Source: Jaltomata sinuosa (lineage: Eukaryota; Streptophyta; Magnoliopsida; Solanales; Solanaceae). Taken from it: a stretch of DNA of 64,000 bases. Position 1 is the stretch's first letter, and every line of letters begins with the position of its first letter. The notes below the pieces were generated by a model that worked only from the letters and a program-made list of their open reading frames with translations, searched no databases and was not told the origin of the DNA. Shown here in pieces: positions 45,740 to 56,687 of the stretch. The translations under genes and the position numbers were made by a program. The stretch lies in NCBI GenBank assembly GCA_003996215.1, contig QJPP01003516.1, forward strand, positions 1 to 64,000, in the 5' to 3' direction.

Positions 45740-47389
45740 TGATGTGACGTAGAAATACCCCACTTTCGATGTTTAATACTTAGGATTATAGCAAGTTCTT
45801 TAGCATTTTATTTGTAGATTTGATTCTTTTGGATAAGTGTGCAGGAAAAATGGATCCTTGAGAAAAGGTTGGAAATTAAGCAGAAACTGAGATATTACAA
45901 TGAAGACGATTCACTTGACGGTCCATACTCCCAAACCACAGATCTATCACTGTGATTTGTAGTCCAAACTTCAGAAAGGGTGCAAGGCTGGAAGATATGC
46001 ACGACTGAGTTGACGGCCCGTACATTCTAAGCATAGACCCATCTATGTGACACGTAAACAAAGGTTCAGAAGCTGTGCTAAATCTGGAGAAAAGGACGAC
46101 TCAGTCTACGGTCCGTAATTTCAAAGGACGAACCATTTCTGTGACACGTAGACTAAGGTTCTGCAGAGGTAAAGAGGTTATAGCAGGAAGCACGGATTGA
46201 AGAACGGACTATACTTCCAAAGAACGGTCCATCTCTGTGAATTGTCATCACTGAATCAGAGAAGGGACAAAAGTGAGTCTAGAAACCACGAGTCAAAGGA
46301 CGAGCCGTTATTCAGAAGCATGACTCATGGTTCCAGCCGTAGTTTTTCAAACCAAAAGTCATTGACCAGCCAGGACCATGGTTGACCCCAGCAGACCACG
46401 AACGGTCATCCCAAACGACGGATCGTCATCCAACCCGTGGTCCCTGCCGAGCCCAGTCTCCTAGTTTTGTTAGGACATGATTTTTCATTGTCTATAAATA
46501 CTTTCCCTAGGTTTATTTTATAGGAAGACCACATGTTACTCTGTTACAAACACATTGACACTATTGTTCTTAGTTTTTAGAGTTGAGTTTATTCAAAGGT
46601 CTTGATTAATTAAAGTGTTCTTTAGATTGTTCTTCAAGATTCTGGATTTCTTGATTCCTATTTGTAAGTATCTATTGATGATTGCTCAAACAAACCTGAA
46701 TTGTGTACTTATAATCATGAGTAGCTAAATCCACAACTAGGGTTGTGGGAACCATGAAGGATTAACGAAGTAGGCAAAGTACATGGGTAATCTAGGGCGA
46801 TGTTTATGCATGTATTGTTCTTCCCTTCCCTTTGATTGCTTTTTAATGGTGCGCAATGTTAGAACTCGCCTTATCCTTACTTGTCGGTCCAAGGAGGTAA
46901 CGGATGGGAAAAGGGTTATTTAACAATGGAGATTTGAGGCTACCAACCCTCATCTAATAGCTTGACCTTATCCGGGAATAGCTAATCTGGGATCCAGGGT
47001 AAGGGTTAGTAAAGCATACATCCGCGGCCGGACCAAGGCGTGTTGTGAAATTCACCTAGTTGCCAGACCAAGGAATTAGGTGAACCTAGATTACCGATTC
47101 TGCATGCGAAGCACCAAACTAGTTTACTAAATATGACGCCTTACTAAGTTATGATCTCATGGGGAACACTACCCTAGTAATCTCATCCATTGGTTACAAC
47201 TCTCGAAATTAGCAACTATTACTTGTTTACTTTTGATTTACAATCATTACTTGTTACTTTAACCCCCCCTCTTTGCGGGAAATAAATGACTAAAAGCGCG
47301 AGTAAACACTAATCGACCCTAGTCCTACCATATTCCCTATGGGATCGACCCCAACCTTTAGTTGGGTTCTATAATTTGGGCGTTTACCA
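45740..47389 (+). repeat. RE5 3' LTR
   Basis: It starts TGATGTGACGTAG and ends GGGCGTTTACCA, followed by TGCAT. It is 33 bases shorter than the 5' LTR overall, mainly through a 37-base loss near 47372. TATAAATA is at 46493-46500 and the U5 block at 46716. Confidence 0.95.
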
Positions 47390-47800
47390 TGCATCATGTC
47401 CATGAAAGCTGCTGGGGCATTAATCAACCCAAAAGACATCACCAGGAATTCATAATGGCCATAACGTATCCTGAATGCTATCTTAGGGTATCCCTCCACC
47501 CTCATCCCCATCTGGTGGTAACCTGACCTCAAATCTATCTTAGAAAACACAGCCAAACCTTGGAGATAATCAAACAAGTTATCTATATGCAGCTTCAGAT
47601 ACTTATTCTTCATAGTCACCTTATTCAAATATTGGTAGTCAATACACATTCACATTGAACCATCTTTCTTCTTCACAAACATGACTGGAGTACCCCAAGG
47701 TGACACACTCAGCCTAATGAAACCCATAGCTAACAAGTCCTGAAGTTGAACCTTAAGCACCCTCAACTAAGTTGGAGCTATACGATACGGAGTAATGGAA
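47390..47800 (-). pseudogene. RE4 reverse transcriptase, N-terminal part
   Basis: It reads MCIDYQYLNKVTMKNKYL, AVFSKIDLRSGYHQM, RYGHYEFLVMSFGL and NAPAAFMDMMH, and stops at RE5. The first catalytic Asp region (KIDLRSGYHQ) is intact. Confidence 0.85.
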
Positions 47801-48420
47801 ATGGGCTTAGTGCCAGCTCTAACTCAATGGAAAAGTCTATATCATGCTTAGGTGGAAGGTATGTCAGGTCGATCAAAAACACATCTAAGAACTCACTAAC
47901 AAGCGGGACCGACTCGAGAGAAGAAATATTAGTACTAATATCCTGAATATACGCTAGATAAGCCAAACACCCGCATGAAATCAACTTGCTAGCTTGAATG
48001 CAATAAATGATCCTAGATGGTGCGTGACTAGTAAAAACCTGCCACACAACCGGGGATACGCCAGGCATAGCTATGGTAATGATCTTGGCATAAAAATCCA
48101 AACCTGGTTGATGAGGGGATAACCAGTCTATGCCTATAATCACATCAAAATCTAGCATGTCTAATAGCATCAAGCTAACCCAATTTTCAATATCGCCAAT
48201 AGCTATCAAGCAGGATCTAACAACCCGATCCACTACTAAAGAATCATCTACCGTGGTAGCAATAGATACAAGAATAGATAATGTCTCACTAGCCCACCCC
48301 AAACAAGGAACAAAGTAGGTATATACATATCATCATGAAGATCCAAGATCAAACAATGCTAAAGCTGATTGGTGGAAGACAAAAGTCATACCTGTAATCA
48401 CCACATCTGAGGCCTCCACC
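47800..48420 (-). pseudogene. RE4 protease and linker
   Basis: The protease has ALFD-L-G-S at 48339-48350 (D-L-G-S), then an open frame from 48302 with DFDVIIGIDWLSPHQPGLDFYAKIITI and the linker VSEFLDVFLIDLTYLPPKHDIDFSIELE. A stop separates the two parts. Confidence 0.8.
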
Positions 48421-49917
48421 TCTGGTCTACTAGGGATCGCATAGAACTATCAACGACTACCATCTAACTGACCTCCATCTCAACCACCTCACGTGGCATA
48501 CTGGGCACCACCCTTAACCTGGTACTACCTTCTCTGATTCGTGGCTGCACTAATCTCAGAGGCTGATCTAGCTGAGCGACTGGCTGAACTATACCCCGCT
48601 GGGGGAACTCTCAGGAATAGTGACCAATGATGTCACACTCATAGCATGGCCCTAATGACCCACCCTGTCATGATGAGCTGGCTGAATTGGTATGGCCACC
48701 ACCGCCTGATGCTTCAAATGTTGTACCCTTCGATGAATGACCATTGTAACTCTGATCAAGCTGAGGTCCCAAAAAAGTCTGCAGTGATGCCTGAACTAGC
48801 CTGCTAGACTGACCCTGATGCTTCTATGGCTGATACCCTCAGCCCCACTAGCCTGATCCTCTACCACCGACACAGGAAACACTATAAGTGTCCTAATGGC
48901 ATGGCCTGTTATCTCTAGACTTGGGGTTATAACGTTGCAAATCCTCTATAGTGCGGACATGGTCTGCTATATCTTAGAATGGTTGCCCACTAGTAACTAG
49001 TATCTCTACAGTTTGTAAAATCTTGGACCTCAAACCCCAAACAAATTGACAAAACCTTTCGGGCTCTGTAGGAATAAACACAGCCCCAAATAGAGCCAAC
49101 TGGTGGAAACGGGTTACATACTCAGCCATGAACATAGATCTCTGTGTCAATCTAGTAAACTACTTTTTATGGAACTCACGATCACTCTAAGGCAAGAACT
49201 TGGCCATAAAGACCTTATGGAACTCCTTCTAAGTCAGTTGAGGGGACTGAGATAGTCTACAAGCTACTTGGGCCCTCCACTAAAGCTTAGCTGGGCTCTC
49301 CAGCTAATAAGTTGTATAACCAACCCTGTGAGTATCCAATAACCCAAGATTATGAAGTATCTTCTCACAAGTAGAAATGAAGTCCTAAGCATCATGTTAG
49401 GTAGCACAAAAGAACCTTGGTGGGGACACTCTTAGGAACTGGCCAAAAGCCTTTTGGTTTGACTCTATCATGACTAGGCTAGGAGGAAAAGGCTGAGCAA
49501 CTGTAGGTGCTGATAAAACCTCTGCACAAGGAGCTGCAATAGAAGGCTTCTCTGCTGAACTCTGGGCACCTAGGGTTGCCCCGTGAGCGGATGTTTGTGC
49601 TATATTTGAAGGTTGACCCACAACCATACCCAGTAACTACAGAAGAAAACCTTGGATATCTGATGAAGGAGAAGAGGCTGGTATGGGTACAGATGCTACT
49701 ACTGGACCTGGTGGCATCTAGACCACCCCCGGTCCATGGGCTACTTATTTGGGAATAGATCAGGCTCAAACTCGACCCCAGGATCTCTAACTGGTTTCGC
49801 TGCTCAGGAACATCGTCAATGTCTACCTCTATGACCACCTCAGCCCCTAGCTAGAGTCGAGTGTGCTTGGGTCAAAGGCTATCCCTTGTCTATTGTTGAA
49901 GATCTCATACGAGCCAT
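48421..49917 (-). pseudogene. RE4 gag
   Basis: It starts MARMRSS at 49917 and is broken by stops. The zinc knuckle region (about 48607-48651) reads CYECDIIGHYS-stop-EF, so the last Cys and an Arg codon are lost. Short open segments at 49397-49627 and 49479-49838 are pieces or shadows of this frame. Confidence 0.65.
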
Positions 49918-50100
49918 CTGCGAAAGAGTAAACTAGAACAAATGAGATTTCAGGAAACCATCTAGAATAACATCCATGATAAAGAAGAAAGAAAGAGTCA
50001 TGTTTCTTAAAATTCCACTGTAGCCTCCCAAAGATAAAGTACGGACGTCTCTACCCCAATCCGCTAGACTCTACTATACCAATGAAACCGGTAAACCTAG

Positions 50101-50112
50101 GCTCTGATACTA
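50101..50112 (-). other. RE4 primer-binding site, initiator-Met type
   Basis: TAGTATCAGAGC on the minus strand, 11 of 12 to TGGTATCAGAGC, three bases from the LTR. Confidence 0.8.
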
Positions 50113-50115
50113 AGC

Positions 50116-50284
50116 TCTCACGACCTGATTTCTCAGGTCATGATGGCACTACATCCCTCCTATAAGTGAACCAATCTGTATAGCCCAGAATGATTGGTAA
50201 TGGGACACTAATGAAGCAAAACACGTACAAGATAGAGTAATAAGCGAAAAAATATAAAGAAGACATAAAAGGAGGAAACAACCT

Positions 50285-50325
<41 letters not shown>

Positions 50326-50591
50326 GAAAGCTAAACTATCCCATGACCTGGTATCATAGTATAAAATCCACCACCACATATATAGAGTACAAGAGGGTAC
50401 AAAATACAAATATACAACTATCTCTGAATGGAAAAAGAGTACAGAGTACAAAAGAAGAGATAAAGCCAAGCCTCAGTCGCTAGGAGCTCACCCTAGGTCT
50501 TGAATGTCCAAAATCTGCATGAGTCTGCACGATCAATAGCTATAACTCATGCTAGGATCTGCACTAGGAAGATGCAGAAGTGTAGTATGAG
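50116..50591 (-). repeat. RE4 5' LTR, truncated by RE6
   Basis: It begins TCTCACGACCTGATTTCTCA on the plus strand (usual TGTCACG) and aligns with 28287-28717. It stops at AGTATGAG where the mate continues CATCAATTTC. A (TA)17 run at 50288-50322 has replaced a run of about five units in the mate. Confidence 0.85.
50288..50322. repeat. (TA)n microsatellite
   Basis: Thirty-five bases of alternating A and T inside the RE4 5' LTR. Confidence 0.95.
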
Positions 50592-52012
50592 TTATAAGTT
50601 GGAAATCTACCAACTTATTGAGCGTTTATTCATGAATTATTGTTATATTTTGATGAGATTTAGAGGTACTTATTACCTTTATTGGTGAAAAAGTAGGTAC
50701 TCTTGGTCAAAAGTAGAAAACAATGGAATAGGCCCAAATAGCTTAAAAAGAGTTGAAGTGTGAAGGTGATCGAAAACAAGAAAGATTATGCTGAGAGGTG
50801 TGTTCGACAATTGAGCCACACAATGGCACATGTGTTCTGCACATCTCTTTGCACATTACCATATCAACAATTTGAGTCACTGGTTGAATGAAAGGCGTCA
50901 TGCAATGTGCATAACATGTGGTGTAACCATACGTTGTGTCATACATAGAATCATACCACGTTCGAAGGGAATGTTTGTCAACTTTCAAGTGATGCATTGG
51001 AAAGCTTCTAAAACCCAATTTGGGTAGTGTACCTAATAGTATTGAAAGTGTTTTGAAAAGTTTCATCATAACATTTTTTCCAAGGAAGATAGAGAGTGTA
51101 CTTGTATCTCTTCATCTTCCAGACTCATAATTCACTATTTTTTTACTAAATTAAGCTTGGATTTGGATATTAGCCTGATTATGAATGGAAATATGAATTA
51201 CCTAATTGGTATACCTTCTTATTTCCTAAGCATGAGTAGCTAATTTCCTTGTCTAGGAGTGTATGTATGATATGTATTTGAATTTATATGTGGGTCTTGT
51301 TTAATTGTGCATATAATTGATAAATTGATTGGTTCTATTAAATTTCTCAATTTTTAATGTTTAAAATGATTGTTGCAAATATTGGTTGAATTTATTTAAT
51401 TGTGTTCTTTCTTGAAAGAGAAGTTCATAATTCAGAAGGAATTCAATAGTGGAAATTTGAGGTTTCCACCTTAGATTGAGGCTAAAAATATCTTAATCGA
51501 TGGAAACACTCATCTATGAGTCTAAGCTAGAAATAGTATGACTTCCCCAAGCTTGAATTGGTTGATTTGTGTTGAAACTATTGTTCTTGGGTAAAGACCA
51601 TAGGATATATGTTTGGAAGATCGACATATTACCAAACATTACTAAAACCAATGTTATCCATATCTTTTATTGAGAATTTACATAATTAAGCAAGTACCCT
51701 AACCCCCATTTGAATCACATCGGAAACATACCCCTAGTTTCCTTCTTATTTGAATACAAATCTTGTGTTTACTTCACTCATTGATTGGAATTGCAATATT
51801 GATAATTTCCCTTTCCTTGTTTTCCCCTCAATTTTTTACTTTAAGTTATTTGAGCATTTACTCTCTTGGTCAATACTAATTGACGGTCTTTTAGCGAATC
51901 ATCACAATCACTCTCTATGGGATCAACGCCGACACTCATTGGGATATTTTATTTGTTTTGCTCTTACAATTTCTACCAACTTCTGTTAGAGAGTGTTTTT
52001 GATCATTATCGA
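50592..52012 (+). repeat. RE6 5' LTR
   Basis: It starts TTATAAGTTGGAAATCTACC (the scrap at 62991 has TGATAAGTCGG) and ends GATCATTATCGA before the PBS. The U3 cassette (50785-51000) uses CACAC/GTGTG and TGCACA words. The U5 block CATGAGTAGCTAATTTCC is at 51231. About 1.42 kb. Confidence 0.8.
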
Positions 52013-52015
52013 AAA

Positions 52016-52033
52016 TGGCGCTGTTTCCAGGGA
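52016..52033 (+). other. RE6 primer-binding site, tRNA-Asp type
   Basis: TGGCGCTGTTTCCAGGGA, 15 of 18 to the RE1 PBS. Confidence 0.85.
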
Positions 52034-52179
52034 GTGATTTTTGAATTGCTAATTGATTATCATTTGATTTCACTTTGTTGAGTGTTTATTCATTTTACCT
52101 TTTTGTTGTTGTTGTGATTGTTGGACAGGGGTTGTGAGTACCTGCTATTTTACCATTTGCATTTGAAAAGAGGCTTAAA

Positions 52180-52755
52180 ATGGATTGTGACTTGTACACT
52201 TTGGGAGCCAAGAGGGCAATGGATGCTACCTCTGCTAAAACATTTGATGAATGGAAGAAAAGTGGTGCAGGATGGGATAAGGAGTTGTCAATTGACAAAA
52301 CCCTCCTTGAATTTATGACCATGTATGTGGCAAATCAAGTGTTTGAGAGTGTTAACACCATTTAATTTGTTGGGGTTGTGAAGCTCGTGAAAGAGGCACA
52401 TGACTCTGGTGAAGATGGCAAAGTAGCATTTGTTGAGAACTATGAGTCAATTTCCTATGCAAGTCTCAAAAATTCAAGATTTAGTCCAGGGAGACAAGAA
52501 AATGGTAACCAAGGTTGGAACATAGAGAATGACCATTCAAGAATGGAAAGCATTCTTATGAGGGTGCTAGGAAAGGTGGAGTCCACTGCTGAGGGTGTCA
52601 AAGAACTGAGATGTGACCTTGGAATCCTTGCCCAAATTGTGCACTCATATTATGTTGCTATTAAATGTCTCGAAGATAGAATGATATGGCTCACCTCTCA
52701 ATTTGAATCTAAGCAAATGAAAAGATATGAAGGAGTTTATTATATAAGAAACTAA
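52180..52755 (+). pseudogene. RE6 gag, shortened
   Basis: It starts MDCDLYTLGAKRAMDATSAKTFDEW, has one stop near 52363, then GRQENGNQGWN and a helical MRVLGKVESTAEGVKELRCDLG.LAQIVHSYYVAIKCLE segment that aligns with the RE1 and RE5 gag C-terminal part. The capsid core is largely missing, so it is a deletion derivative. Confidence 0.65.
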
Positions 52756-52865
52756 CCCGGCCCCGTAGAGAATGCAAATCTAAATACCAGTAAGCCTAGA
52801 AACAAAAGGACTATGGGCAATGGTGTATCGAGAACTCTAGATCATCGAAACAAGGAGCCCAAGGT

Positions 52866-53560
52866 TTGCAATCCCTTTTCTCAACAATTATCGCAAGAGA
52901 AAAAAAAGAGCAACCGGGAGAATTTGAATCCATGTTGAACAAAATCATTGTCAACGTTCCATCAAGTGACACTTTTAAAAAAATGCCCAACTATGCCAAG
53001 TTTGTGAAGGAAATGTACACTACGAACAACTTCATAGATTGTGGGGTCGTTCACATGTACCCTCAATGTAGTGCAATACCATTCGGCAAATTTGTTAATG
53101 ATGAGGTAACTCTGGGTATTTTCAAATTTTGTGATGTGAATGGGGTGCAAAGATCAACAATATTGGTGGGTTATGAAAATGCTAGTCTGAACTTAATGTC
53201 GCTCACCACCTTTAGATGGTTGGAACATGGCCATCCCACCATTATAAAAATGAAATTGATCATGGCGGACCGGTCGATGAAATGTCCCATGGGAATTTGA
53301 TATGACATTTTGATGTAAGTGGGTTGTATTGTATACCCAATATACTTTGTTGTACTTGATTGCACTTGGGTATTTGAAATACTAATTGTTTTGGGGCATC
53401 CATGTTTAAAAACAGGGCGCACATTTGTAAATGAGGAAGAAACAGCCAAATGATGTCCAGATGACATTTGTAATTAACAAAATTGAGGAGAGCATTGAAT
53501 TACATGTGAAATAAGGATTCGTGGATAAGGCATTGAAAGTCGTTTTATTAAATATGAGTG
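52866..53560 (+). pseudogene. RE6 protease
   Basis: It reads KMPNYAKFVKEMYTTNNF, then YENASLNLMSLTTFRWL where D-L-G-A-S-I-N is expected: the catalytic Asp is lost. IIKMKLIMADRSMKCPMGI follows and then frames break. Confidence 0.7.
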
Positions 53561-53899
53561 TGAGGGAATGAAAGAGTATGATGAAATATGTTGTGCTTTG
53601 GTGGGAATGTGATCTTATTCCTATCCTTCGAAGAAACTTGATCTTGATTTGAAGAATCGGCAAATGCTTCCTTCCAAACCTTCCATTGTTGAACCCCTAA
53701 TGTTGGAGCTCAAGCCTTTGCCATAGCATTTGAAGTATGCCTATTTGGGCACCAATGAGAAATTGTCGGTAATCATTTCTGGCAAATTGAATGAAAAGTA
53801 AGTGGAAGCATTACTCAATGTTTTGAAGAAGCATATTTGAGCCCTTGGTTGGACCATTGTTGACATATTTTGCATACCCCCGGGAATATGCACGCACAA

Positions 53900-56625
53900 G
53901 ATCAATCTTCAAGAAGAACGCATACCTTTGTTTGAGCATCAAAGAAGGTTGAATCTGCCTATGCAAGAGGTAAATATGAAAGAATACATAAAGTGGTTAG
54001 ATGCAGGTGTTATCTTCGCAATATGTGATAGTACATGGGTCAACCCAGTTCAATGTGTGCCAAAAAGAGATGGGATCCCTATCGTACCTAAGTAAAAAGA
54101 TAAAATAATAGCTCTAAAACCGATAACCGAATAGAGAGTGTGCATGGACTACCGAAAATTGAATTTATGGATCAAAAAATATCATTTCCCTTCCCCATTC
54201 ATGGATTAGATGCTCAATAGATTGGCAGGTCATGGTTTCTACTTCTTCCTTGATGGATATTCAGGCTACAAAAAAATCTCTATTTCCCCAGAAGACCAAG
54301 AGAAAACAACCTTCACTTGTCCCTATGGGACCTTTGCATTTAAAAGAATGTCATTTGGATTGTGCAATGCTCCAGCCATATTCGAAAGATGCATGATGTC
54401 CATCTTTTCAGACATGGTAGAAAATACCATGGAGATATTTATGGATGACTTCTCTGTTATTAGGGAAGAGTTTGATGATTACTTAGAGCATTTAGAAGAG
54501 GTAGTCAAAAGGTGTGAGAAAACGAACTTAGTTTTAAACTGGGAGAAGTGTCATTTTAAGGTAAAAAGGGGATAGTGTTGGGACACAAATTATCTCAAAA
54601 AGGCCTTGAAGTTGACCAAGAAAAATTAAGGTCATCTCTAAGCTACCTCCTCCTAAGACTGTAAAAGGGATACAGAGTTTATTGGGTCATACCGACTTCT
54701 ATAGGCACTTCATCAAAGATTTTTTGAAGGTGGCCTACCCCTTGTGTAAATTGCCTTAAAAAGAGTCCAAATTTAACTTTGATAGTAGTTGCATGACTGC
54801 CTTTCTCAATTTTAAAGAGAAGTTAACATCAGCTTCCATCATTATCGCACTAGATTTGTTAAAACTATTCAATCTTATGTGCGACGCCAGTGGTGTAGCT
54901 TTGGTGGAAGTACTTGGTCAACAAAAAGAGAAGCTCTTTCACCTAATCTACTATGCTGCAAAACATTAAATGCGACCCAAACAAATTACACTGTAACGAA
55001 ACAAGACTTGCAGGCTGTGGTATTTACCTTTGAAAAGTTTTGGGTATATCGTTTTGGGACCACTATCATGCATACAGATCATGCGTCAATTAGGTACTTG
55101 ATGACCAATAAAGATGCCAAGCCACTCCTTATCTGATGGGTCCTGCTGCTCCAAGAATTTTATTTTAAAGTAGGAGATCGAAGAGGATGTGAAAATCAAG
55201 TAGCTAATAATTTGTCGAGATAAGAAGAATATGGGAGGCCTGTGGGGGAACTTGAGATCAATAATTTTTCCCCGACGAACATATTTTGGCTGCCTCGCAT
55301 GATCTGATACCTTGGTTTGATGATTTCGCTAACTTCCTAACAAGTGATCTAATGCCGGAAGGCTTAACTTTCCATCAAAAAAATAAATTCGTTCATGATG
55401 CTCGAAAGTTCTATTGGGATAAACCCTACGTCTTTTGGATTTGCGCTAATGGTATAATCCGAAGGTGTATTCCCTAAATTGAGATGATACCCATTTTGGA
55501 AGTTTGCGATTCTTCACCCGTCGGTGGTCACCATGGTGGTATGCGAAAAACTTCAAAAGTGTTTCAAAGTTGATTCTATTGGCCCACACTTTTTCAAGAT
55601 GCACATGATAAAGTGAAACAATGTGACTAATGTCAATGTGAAGGAGGTGTGTCTTATCCCCATGAACTTCCATTGACACCAATCCTAAAAGTTGAATTAT
55701 TTGATGTGTGGGGCATCGACTTAATGTCGCCATTTGTAAGCTCTTGTGTGAATATTTTCATTCTCGTGGTTGTGGACTATGTATCCAAATAGGTAGAAGC
55801 GATGGCTTTGCAAAATAATGAGGGGAAGCTTATCACAACGTTTCTTAAAAAGCACATATTCTCTTGCTTTGGCACCCCCATGCAATCATTAGTGATGGAG
55901 GATCCTACTTTTGCAACCGGTTTTTTAGTTTTCTACTTGATAAATACAGAGTCAAGTATAAAGTCGCCACTCCTTACCACCCCCAAATAAGAAGGAAAGT
56001 TAAAGTATACAATAGGGAGATCAAATCCATCCATATAAAAATGGTAAATTCCAATAGAACAGATTGGTCCCGGAAATTAGATGATGCATTGTGGGCCTAT
56101 AGGAAAGCATATAAAACTCCGATTGGTATGCCTCCCTACTAAATGGTCTTTGGAAAAACTTGCCATCTCTAAATGGTCTTTGGAAAAACTTGCCATCTTC
56201 ATGTGGAATTAGAGCATAAAGCCACGTGGGCCTTGAAAAAGTTGAACTTGGATTGGGAAAGAGCCGCTCATGCTAGAGTTGAGGACCTCAATGAGATAGA
56301 TGAGTTCCAAATGTGAGCTTATGAGAACGCCTCGCTCTGAAAAGCCTGAATGAAATATTACCATGATCAGAAAATTCTAAAGCGAGAATTCTCCCTCGGA
56401 GATTGGGTGCTCTTGTTCAAATCTAGACTCCGACTTTTCCTAGAAAAACTTAAGTCAAAATGGTCTGGACCCTTCAAGGTATCTCAAGTCTTTGCAAATG
56501 GAGAAATTGAGTTGGAAGCTGAAAATGGCTCAACATTTAAGGTCAATGGAGAATGAGTCAAGAAATATTTAGGCATACCAGAAGATGTCGCACTCCTAGA
56601 AGTGATGTACCTCGATGAACCATGA
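53900..56625 (+). pseudogene. RE6 pol: RT, RNase H and integrase
   Basis: RT: FLDGYSGYKKISISPEDQE, TCPYGTFAFKRMSFGLCNAP and FMDD at 54438-54449. RNase H: LMCDASGVAL (frame broken), NYTVTKQDLQAVVFTFEKFW and HTDHASIRYL. Integrase: SSPVGGHHGGM (zinc site), FDVWGIDLMSPF, ISDGGSYFCNRFF, then RKVKVYNREIK where GQVEVSNREIK is usual, so the catalytic Glu is Lys. A C-terminal KWSGPFKVSQVF follows. Spread over three frames. Confidence 0.85.
56141..56200 (+). repeat. 30-bp tandem duplication in RE6 integrase
   Basis: AAATGGTCTTTGGAAAAACT plus ten further bases occurs at 56141-56170 and again at 56171-56200 with one or two end differences. It keeps the frame (ten codons). Confidence 0.9.
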
Positions 56626-56669
56626 GTGATAGGTACAATCATCAAGTCGTGATGTTAAACCAAGAGCTT

Positions 56670-56687
56670 CTTGGGAGGCAACCCAAG
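56670..56687 (+). other. RE6 post-pol hairpin
   Basis: CTTGGG-AGGCAA-CCCAAG, preceded by GTGATGTTAAACCAAGAGCTT, in the same order as the RE5 units. Confidence 0.8.

Larger units (their letters stand above)
33600..47389 (+). mobile_element. RE5: full-length Athila-like element with a third ORF
   Basis: It is 13.8 kb, flanked by TGCAT on both sides, with LTRs of 1683 and 1650 bp. Order: 5' LTR, degenerate Asp-type PBS, gag, protease, RT, RNase H, integrase, a spacer with repeated hairpin units and a CG-rich cassette, third ORF, long 3' non-coding region, polypurine tract, 3' LTR. All genes carry stops. By hand count the LTRs differ at about 17 of the first 200 aligned bases, so the insertion is not recent. 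Confidence 0.93.
28287..50591 (-). mobile_element. RE4: Tekay/Del-like chromovirus, split by RE5 and cut by RE6
   Basis: Minus-strand order: 5' LTR (50116-50591, cut by RE6), Met-type PBS, gag, protease, N-terminal RT (to 47390), the RE5 insertion (33600-47389), C-terminal RT, RNase H, integrase, then 3' LTR (28287 to about 31440). RT reading resumes across RE5 at the TGCAT duplication. The LTR start TGTCACGACCCGATTTCTCAG recurs at 63557. Confidence 0.85.
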
